Assembly (NCBI GenBank): GCA_002396885.1 | Contig: DGXY01000132.1 | Location: forward strand, 325-31,978 | Length of the DNA: 31,654 nt | Direction: 5' to 3' | Origin: Akkermansiaceae bacterium UBA5020 | Lineage (GTDB): Bacteria; Verrucomicrobiota; Verrucomicrobiia; Verrucomicrobiales; DEV007 | Shown here: piece after piece, positions 26,270 through 31,654 of the stretch | Layout of the letters: each line of letters opens with the position of its first letter | Position numbering within the stretch: the first letter of the stretch is position 1 | Position numbers and translations under genes: made by a program | The notes under the pieces: generated by a model | Database searches by the model: none | What the model was told of the DNA's origin: nothing | The model's input: only the letters and a program-made list of their open reading frames with translations

Positions 26270-26809
26270 AACGGCGATCTCGGCGGCGCGGCGCTCTTCC
26301 TCGGCGAGCAGATCGGAGACCTCGCGCTGCACCGACTCGATCTCGTCGAGCCGCAGCCCAGGGTCCGCGACGATGAAAACGTCGCCGTTGTCGGCATGCT
26401 CGTAAAAGAGCAGAGTCCTCGTCTCGGTGTCCTTCGAGTCGGTGTGGATCAGGGTCTTGTTCCGCTCCAGCATCAGGGCGAGGATGTAGCGGGCGTTCTC
26501 GGTCCGCGGATCGTCCTCATCGACGAAGCGTCGCAACATCCCCTCGATCGAGGCCTCGGCGTCGGCGTCGTTTCCCGCTTCTTTCACCGGGGCCTTGTAA
26601 ATCGATTTCCAGAAGGAATAGGGCGCCGGATCAAGCTTTTTCCGGATCTCCTTCCATGCCGGGGCCGAGTAGTCACGCCGGATGAATCCATCCGTAGCCG
26701 GATCCTCGAAGATGCAGGTGTAGAACACCTGTCCATCCGAGAAAGGCTCGCCGCTGAGCTCACAACGGGCGTGGGTCGAACGGATTTTCCAGTCCTGAAT
26801 GATGGCCAT
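26003..26809 (-). CDS. Conserved small-domain protein with an acidic C-terminal tail
   Basis: A 268-residue cytosolic protein from the ATG at 26809 (MAIIQDWKIRSTHARCELSG). The N-terminal part has a Cys pair, C16 and C32 (CELSGEPFSDGQVFYTC), then IFEDPATDGFIRRDYSAPAW. This resembles a small family I associate with Planctomycetota and Verrucomicrobiota in which the Cys may bind a metal. Residues about 85-175 are helical and charged. Residues 181-268 are very acidic and low in complexity (EEDKNETDEHGE and similar) and lie entirely opposite the 90-residue membrane-protein gene. That acidity is what results when a hydrophobic, C-ending codon set is read backwards, so the tail may be an accident of the opposite gene. 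It is 41 bp downstream of the LptG-like gene. Confidence 0.72.
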   Translation of the reverse strand: MAIIQDWKIRSTHARCELSGEPFSDGQVFYTCIFEDPATDGFIRRDYSAPAWKEIRKKLDPAPYSFWKSIYKAPVKEAGNDADAEASIEGMLRRFVDEDDPRTENARYILALMLERNKTLIHTDSKDTETRTLLFYEHADNGDVFIVADPGLRLDEIESVQREVSDLLAEEERRAAEIAVSVEAVEPGEEQSEEDKNETDEHGENATESEDEPIALAGEEFAEGLGPDPVVAAGSDLADEVDDEFQGADGGESPASDDDEFQAKGRID

Positions 26810-26850
26810 GAGGGAGGGAACGAAAAGGGAAAGCTTCGGGAGTTCGGAGG

Positions 26851-28629
26851 TCAGAACGCGGCCGGCTGTGTTGGCGCGGCGCTCACCGTCGTGCCCCGGC
26901 GGGTGAACCGCTGAAACGGCATCCGCAACAGGGTCTTCAGCTTCGGAAGCTCGCGATTTTGGGCACGGAACCAGAGCAAGACCAGCCCAATCGCGGAGAT
27001 GAGCACATTCGTGAGCCAGGCGGCGACAAAGGGCGACATCCGATCGCTGTGGCCCATCGCGAGGAACGTGCCCCGCATCACATACATCATCGCAAAGAGG
27101 CAGATGGCTCCCGTCACCCCACCCATCACCCCGCGCCGTGAGTAGACGATGCCAAGGGGAGCCGCCACCAGAATCATGGCGAAACACGCGAGGGGCTCGG
27201 CGAAGATATACCACCAGTTGGTCCGGAACGAGGCGAGGCTGCGGGCGTCCCGGTCCCGATTGGCGTTGAGATACATGGTCAACCCGGGGATGCCGAGATG
27301 CTCCGGATTCTGCGAAGAACTCAGCACCTTCCAGGGCGTCTCCGACCAGTCCAAGATCTCGAGGCGCGGATGGGTCTCGATCCGCGGAATATGATTCTTG
27401 TCGTATTCGTAGACACGCACGTTGGTGAGGATCCATTTCGGCGGGTTCGCATCCCAGACCCACTTGGCGCGGCGCGCAATCCAGAGGCGCCGGGGCTGCC
27501 CGCCTTCGTCGATTTGCGAGACGATCACGTCGGCCATCTCATCGTCGAGTTTCAAGGGAACCCGGCCAACGAACCAGCTCCGCCGGTCGACGTCGTTCAT
27601 ATGCATCCACCCGCGCTCGGCCCAGATCTCGTCGCGGAGATTACCGCCATGCTCTTTTACCCACTGCTCGCGCTTGGCGGTTTGAATGATGGCCTCGGTA
27701 TAGCCGACGGAGGCGGGCGCCCATTGATATTTGAAGGCGAGGCCGATGAGGGAGACGTAGGCACCGGCGATGAAGAGCGGTGCGAGAATGCGGGGAACAC
27801 TCCGCCCCGCACCGATCATGCTGATGAACTCGTTCGACTTCGACATCTTGCTCATCGAGAAAAGTCCGGAGAGCAGCGTCGCGATGGGTATCACGAAAAG
27901 GATCATGAAGGGCACCTGCACGACATAGAAAGTGAGGACCTGGCTAAAACTGAGGGTCGCGAGCGTCTCCCCCTTGTCCGTCAGGCTGGCGAGGATCCAG
28001 ATCGCCATGAAGGAAAGGAGGCAGAAAAAGAAGGGCGAAAGAAAGTTGTGGACGACGTAGCGGTCCATCAGATCGAGACGAAAATACAAAAGTGCCGCCA
28101 CCGGAACACTGAGGATGAGGATCGAGATCAGGAAGAGCATCCCGAGATACGCGACAATGGAGGGAGTTTCCCCGGCCGGTGCCTTACCCCGGATCGCCGA
28201 GAGCGTCGCGCTCACATCGGTCGGCAACCACGCAGCAAGCCCGGCGACCGCAGCGATGGCGAGCGTGATGACGATGAGCCCTCGACGTCGCTCCGGCGAA
28301 TGGTCGCCCCGCACCCAGAGACTGACAAGAAACGCGACCATCGAGAGAAGCATACCGAGCCCCTGGAAGAGGATCGGGACGAGGCTGGGGAGCCCCCCGA
28401 GGCCTTCGTCGGAAATGCCTTCCCCCACCTTCGCCGCCGCATCACGATAGTCGAGCACGGTCCCGGCGAAGAGCAGCCCGAGGCCGAGGAGGAATCCGCC
28501 CATGATGACACGGAGGGCGACACCTCCCTTGTCCGTCACCTTCTTGGCCCGATCCACGAGCTCACCCGCCGCCCGAAGAAACCGGGCGACGAAGCGAGAG
28601 AGAGGGTTCCTTGTCAGGATCTCGATCAT
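26851..28629 (-). CDS. LptF/LptG-family permease with a long N-terminal membrane extension
   Basis: A 592-residue inner-membrane protein from the ATG at 28629 (MIEILTRNPLSRFVARFLRA). Residues about 186-592 are a YjgP/YjgQ (LptF/LptG) permease: DLMDRYVVHNFLSPFFFCLL, an early transmembrane pair with PIATLLSGLFSMSKMSKSNE (the typical coupling region), a beta-rich periplasmic part (about 330-480) and C-terminal helices with FAEPLACFAMILVAAPLG. Together with LptF, LptB and LptC such proteins extract lipopolysaccharide for transport to the outer membrane. Residues 1-185 hold about four additional helices, which ordinary LptG (about 360 residues) lacks. The gene shares a 79-bp divergent gap with the DUF455/ATP-grasp gene. 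Confidence 0.88.
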   Translation of the reverse strand: MIEILTRNPLSRFVARFLRAAGELVDRAKKVTDKGGVALRVIMGGFLLGLGLLFAGTVLDYRDAAAKVGEGISDEGLGGLPSLVPILFQGLGMLLSMVAFLVSLWVRGDHSPERRRGLIVITLAIAAVAGLAAWLPTDVSATLSAIRGKAPAGETPSIVAYLGMLFLISILILSVPVAALLYFRLDLMDRYVVHNFLSPFFFCLLSFMAIWILASLTDKGETLATLSFSQVLTFYVVQVPFMILFVIPIATLLSGLFSMSKMSKSNEFISMIGAGRSVPRILAPLFIAGAYVSLIGLAFKYQWAPASVGYTEAIIQTAKREQWVKEHGGNLRDEIWAERGWMHMNDVDRRSWFVGRVPLKLDDEMADVIVSQIDEGGQPRRLWIARRAKWVWDANPPKWILTNVRVYEYDKNHIPRIETHPRLEILDWSETPWKVLSSSQNPEHLGIPGLTMYLNANRDRDARSLASFRTNWWYIFAEPLACFAMILVAAPLGIVYSRRGVMGGVTGAICLFAMMYVMRGTFLAMGHSDRMSPFVAAWLTNVLISAIGLVLLWFRAQNRELPKLKTLLRMPFQRFTRRGTTVSAAPTQPAAF

Positions 28630-28708
28630 GAGGCATGTTGGACGACGGCGAATGGATCGGATCCCTTGAAAATCCGCTGTCCCGAACGAGGCACGTTCGC
28701 CACATCCT

Positions 28709-30802
28709 ATGGAACGGTCAAGGTCCAGCTTTGCTTGGGAAAACCCGGGATTTTCCCCGGAAAATGACGAAGTCACCCCCGAAGGTGCCGGGGAGACTCC
28801 TTCCGATCTCGCCCGTCGGGTGCTTTTCTCGACCGATCTGACCGGGAAACTGCGTCCCTTGCCGTTGCTGGAAGTGGAAATCGAGTCCGCTCCGCGGGAA
28901 AGGAGCCCCTCCTGGCAAGGCTTCGCCCCGGCCCGGCCCGAGATCCTGCGTTTCGCCCGAAGCGACGACACCCGGCCCGCCCTGCCGAGCCGACCAGGCC
29001 TCGTCGACGAGGAAAACCGGGGGGTCCTCCTCCACTTTTTCGCCAATCACGAATTGCTTGCGGCCGAGCTGATGGCTCTCGCCTTGCTCAAATTCCCGGA
29101 TGCTCCAGAGGCATTCCGTCGCGGACTCGCCGCGACCCTGCGCGAGGAGCAGCGCCACACCCGCTGGTATCTCGCCCGAATGCGGGAATGCGGGGTCGAG
29201 TTCGGACAATATCCGCTGAGCCCCTATTTCTGGGATGCGGTCTCGCCGATGGAGAGTCCGCTCGACTACGTTTCCCGGCTCAGCCTTACCTTCGAGCAGG
29301 CCAATCTCGACTACGCTCGTCATTACTCCGGGCTCCTCGCCGAGGCGGGCGACTCCAAGAGCGCCTCCATCCTCCGCCGCGTCTACGAAGACGAGATCTC
29401 CCACGTCGGCTACGGACTCCACTGGTTCCGGCAGTGGAAGAGTCCCTGCGAAAGCGACTGGCAGGCCCTCGAAAAGCGGCTCCCCTTCCCCCTCTCACCG
29501 AGCCGGGCCAAAGGCAACCGCACCGGTTTCAACGAGGAGGGCCGACGCGCCGCCGGTTTCGACGAGGATTACATCCGCCGCCTCGCCCTCTTCGAACGTT
29601 CGAAGGGCCGCACCCCGAACGTCTTCCTCTTCAATCCCGAGGCGGAGCACCGCGCGGCCCGGTGGCCGGATGTCTATCATCCTGACAAAGCCAGAATCGC
29701 GATCGCTGAGAGCCTCGAACTGCTCGCCGGATTTCTCGCCCGGCGCGACGACGTCCTTCTCGTGCGACGGGCACCCTCCGAGTCGCATCTCGCCAAGCTC
29801 GCCCGCTGCGGTCTCGGAATGCCCGAGATCGAAGTGCTGGCTCCGAACGGAGCGATCGATCCCGCCGGGCTCCTCGTAGCGAGAAAAATCAATGCTCTTC
29901 GACCTTGGTCGATCGCTCCGGATCTGGCGTCGCGACTCGCCGCCCTCCGCCCGGGTCTTGCCGACGATCATACTCTCGCGCCATGGACCGCGGAGACGCG
30001 CGGACTTTTCTCCAAGGTCGAACAGGTGCGCTCACTCGCGCGCTGGATGGGCCCGAGCCATCCCTGCACGACGACGGAAGAACTGCGCCATGCCCTCGAC
30101 CAACTCCGCGCTCAGGGCCATCGCGAATTTCTTCTGAAACGCGCCTTTTCCACGGCTGGTTCGGGGCTGACCCCGTTGCGAAATGAGGATCTCCCCGACC
30201 TCCTCGCCCGTCCTCTCGCTCCGGCCATTGTCGAGGAAGGTGGCATCCTCCTCGAGCCACACCACAACCGTGTTTTCGACTTCTCCGTGCAATATCGCTT
30301 CGAAGGCGGATCCATTCGGTTCGTGGGCTTCGTCGAACAGGTCATCCACGGGATCGGAGGTTATCGCGGCAGCATCTGTCGTTCAAAGTTCTGCCGGGCG
30401 CTGGATCCGGAATTGGCCCAATTTCTGATGGACGAGTGCCTCCCACGCTACGACGCCACAGGCGAACTTGCCGCCGATCTCGCGAGGTGGGCCACCGCCC
30501 ACGGTTATGAAGGCCCCCTCGGGATCGATGCCTACGTGAATCGCACCGACGGCGGCCGGCTCGTTCTCCGCCCCGTTTGCGAGGTCAATCCGCGCCACAC
30601 CATGGGGCTCGTCGCGCTCGAATTGAAACGACGGATCGCGCCAGGCCGCGACCTTTCCTTCGCCATCGTCAAGGCTGCGGATCTGAACGAGGACGACGAC
30701 GCGGCGGAAATCGGAGCGGACGGAAAGCTCGTGAAAGGCTCCATCGTCCTTACCGAGAGCGATGCAAAGAACCGTTTCGCCGCCGTCGCGCGAGTGCTCT
30801 GA
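28709..30802 (+). CDS. DUF455 ferritin-like domain fused to an ATP-grasp-like domain
   Basis: A 697-residue protein, apparently cytosolic, from the ATG at 28709; no in-frame ATG follows until residue 122. Residues about 33-260 match DUF455 (LARRVLFSTDLTGKLRPLPL, then NHELLAAELMALALLKFPDA). Probable di-metal ligands are E120, E147 and H150 (REEQRH), E196 (FEQANLD), E229 and H232 (YEDEISHV), the double E...ExxH pattern of ferritin-like four-helix bundles. Residues about 330-697 resemble an ATP-grasp ligase: LLKRAFSTAGSG (K477, phosphate loop), VEEGGILLEPHHNRVFDFSV, the GFVEQVIHGIGGYRG segment and the metal site CEVNPRHTMG (E625, N627). Fusion of a redox bundle with a carboxylate-amine or -thiol ligase suggests tailoring of a peptide or small molecule, but the substrate is unknown. 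Confidence 0.78.
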   Translation: MERSRSSFAWENPGFSPENDEVTPEGAGETPSDLARRVLFSTDLTGKLRPLPLLEVEIESAPRERSPSWQGFAPARPEILRFARSDDTRPALPSRPGLVDEENRGVLLHFFANHELLAAELMALALLKFPDAPEAFRRGLAATLREEQRHTRWYLARMRECGVEFGQYPLSPYFWDAVSPMESPLDYVSRLSLTFEQANLDYARHYSGLLAEAGDSKSASILRRVYEDEISHVGYGLHWFRQWKSPCESDWQALEKRLPFPLSPSRAKGNRTGFNEEGRRAAGFDEDYIRRLALFERSKGRTPNVFLFNPEAEHRAARWPDVYHPDKARIAIAESLELLAGFLARRDDVLLVRRAPSESHLAKLARCGLGMPEIEVLAPNGAIDPAGLLVARKINALRPWSIAPDLASRLAALRPGLADDHTLAPWTAETRGLFSKVEQVRSLARWMGPSHPCTTTEELRHALDQLRAQGHREFLLKRAFSTAGSGLTPLRNEDLPDLLARPLAPAIVEEGGILLEPHHNRVFDFSVQYRFEGGSIRFVGFVEQVIHGIGGYRGSICRSKFCRALDPELAQFLMDECLPRYDATGELAADLARWATAHGYEGPLGIDAYVNRTDGGRLVLRPVCEVNPRHTMGLVALELKRRIAPGRDLSFAIVKAADLNEDDDAAEIGADGKLVKGSIVLTESDAKNRFAAVARVL
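28737..28764 (+). other. Two overlapping short hairpins at the start of the DUF455/ATP-grasp gene
   Basis: A 7-bp stem (28737-28743 with 28751-28757) encloses a 7-base loop. The right arm can instead pair with 28760-28764 (TTTTC with GAAAA). The two structures exclude each other and fall in codons 10-19. They could influence early translation or be a coincidence of codon choice. Confidence 0.25.
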
Positions 30803-30808
30803 TTCCGT

Positions 30809-31654
30809 TCAGGACTCGGTTGTTCCCCGCAGGTAATCCTCGATGGCGAACTGGGCACGGACCTTCTTGCCACCCTTTTTTGCGACCCGATACCCGTTCG
30901 TCAGGTTCCGGTCGAGGAGACGGGCCTTGGTGTTGTCGCTCCACTGGATGTCGAAATAATCGATCAACTGCTTCCGGAGTTCCGGATCGTAGACCGGAAA
31001 GATCGTCTCCACCCGGGTATCGAAATTGCGGGGCATGAAGTCGGCCGAGGAAAGATAGACTTCGGGTTCGCCTCCGTTGGTGAAGATGAGCATGCGGGAA
31101 TGCTCGAGATACTTGTCGACGATGCTGATGGCCTCGATCGGCCCGCCATCCTCGACCACGAGCGAATACATGCTGCGCACGATCAATCGAACGGGCACGC
31201 CGGCGCCGGAGGCCTGATGGAAAAGCGCGTTGGTCGCGGGGTCGGAGAAGTTGTTGAGCTTCACCGAGATCCCGGACGGCCGGCCGGCGGCCTGGTGGGC
31301 GATTTCACGCTCCACCTTGTCGCGCAGGAATCCACGAAGGTCGAAGGGCGCGATGTTGAGATGCTTCAGTCTGGGTTTCTGATAGGATTGACGGAAAAAG
31401 CGGAAGATCTCCACCGCGTCGTCCCCGATCTCCTGATCGTAGGTGAAGAGCATGTGATCGGCGAAAATCGAAGCCGTATCCTCGTTGAAATTCCCGGTCC
31501 CGAGGACCGTATAGCTGCGGTCGCGCCCCGACTCGCGACGCACGATATGGACGAGCTTGCTGTGGACCTTCAGCCCCTGCACCCCGAGCTGCACCTGCAC
31601 GCCCGCATCGCGGTAGCGCCCCGCCCACTTGATGTTCGCTTCCTCGTCGAAGCG
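30809..31654 (-). CDS. ppk1: Polyphosphate kinase 1, C-terminal part, cut by window edge
   Basis: The last 281 codons of PPK1, which polymerises the gamma-phosphate of ATP into polyphosphate (reversible). The visible start (RFDEEANIKWAGRYRDAG) is internal; the gene continues beyond the right edge. Both phospholipase-D-like halves are represented: the phospho-accepting His in GLKVHSKL (visible residue 31), the second catalytic His in YLEHSRMLIF (186), and SSADFMPRNFDTRVE. The domain LGTGNFNEDTA is also typical. The stop is only 6 bp from the end of the convergent DUF455/ATP-grasp gene, leaving no room for a separate terminator. Confidence 0.95.
   Translation of the reverse strand, partial: RFDEEANIKWAGRYRDAGVQVQLGVQGLKVHSKLVHIVRRESGRDRSYTVLGTGNFNEDTASIFADHMLFTYDQEIGDDAVEIFRFFRQSYQKPRLKHLNIAPFDLRGFLRDKVEREIAHQAAGRPSGISVKLNNFSDPATNALFHQASGAGVPVRLIVRSMYSLVVEDGGPIEAISIVDKYLEHSRMLIFTNGGEPEVYLSSADFMPRNFDTRVETIFPVYDPELRKQLIDYFDIQWSDNTKARLLDRNLTNGYRVAKKGGKKVRAQFAIEDYLRGTTES

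Noticed and set aside
27298..28767. Plus-strand open frame of about 490 codons opposite the LptG-like gene
   Set aside because: Charged, His/Asp/Glu-rich sequence typical of an antisense copy of a membrane protein. It is the mirror of the hydrophobic permease, with no protein-like pattern.
28630..29046. N-terminal extension of the LptG-like frame by 139 codons
   Set aside because: It would overlap the divergent DUF455/ATP-grasp gene, and the sequence is Arg/Ser-rich with no conserved content. The ATG at 28629 is a better start.

Overview
The window is one GC-rich bacterial chromosome segment, densely coded and mostly read on the minus strand. A Verrucomicrobiota (or, less likely, Planctomycetota) origin is suggested by the adjacent cytochrome-type PSCyt1/DUF1549/DUF1553 and DUF1501 genes at 21.6-25.7 kb, by outer-membrane biogenesis genes (an LptF/LptG permease), by a conserved small Cys-containing family I associate with these phyla (26.0-26.8 kb), and by discoidin-type sensory domains on a histidine kinase. 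This assignment rests on gene content alone. Almost no start codon has a Shine-Dalgarno sequence in front of it.

Layout. 1-4.0 kb: 2-oxoglutarate dehydrogenase E1 and E2 (sucA-sucB; E2 runs off the left edge). 4.2-7.2 kb: xylB, a DUF374 acyltransferase and folD in a tight minus-strand run. 7.25-9.1 kb: a secreted protein with three internal repeats, bounded by a perfect-palindrome terminator. 9.1-12.0 kb: a two-component system (discoidin-domain NarL-type kinase, then a NarL/LuxR response regulator). 12.1-12.4 kb: a small membrane protein with its own terminator. 12.5-21.3 kb: eight closely spaced minus-strand genes: PH-domain membrane protein, a multidomain HtrA-like protease, a flavinylated NosR-like membrane iron-sulfur protein, a pseudopilin-like protein, a methyltransferase, a PQQ-type beta-propeller protein, truB and ribF. 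21.6-25.7 kb (plus strand): the cytochrome/DUF1501 pair, separated by an intergenic inverted repeat. 25.8-26.8 kb: two small plus-strand ORFs, one lying entirely antisense to the acidic tail of a minus-strand gene. 26.9-28.6 kb: an LptG-like permease with an added N-terminal membrane region. 28.7-30.8 kb, divergent from it: a fusion of a ferritin-like DUF455 domain with an ATP-grasp-like domain. 30.8 kb to the right edge: the C-terminal part of polyphosphate kinase 1.

The most interesting items are the DUF455/ATP-grasp fusion, the nested antisense gene pair, the HtrA/ConA-like/SirB1 fusion next to an extracytoplasmic flavin/iron-sulfur protein, and the extended LptG. No tRNA, rRNA, CRISPR array, insertion sequence or prophage was seen. 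No stretch longer than about 300 bases lacks a gene; the longest gap is 21308-21591.
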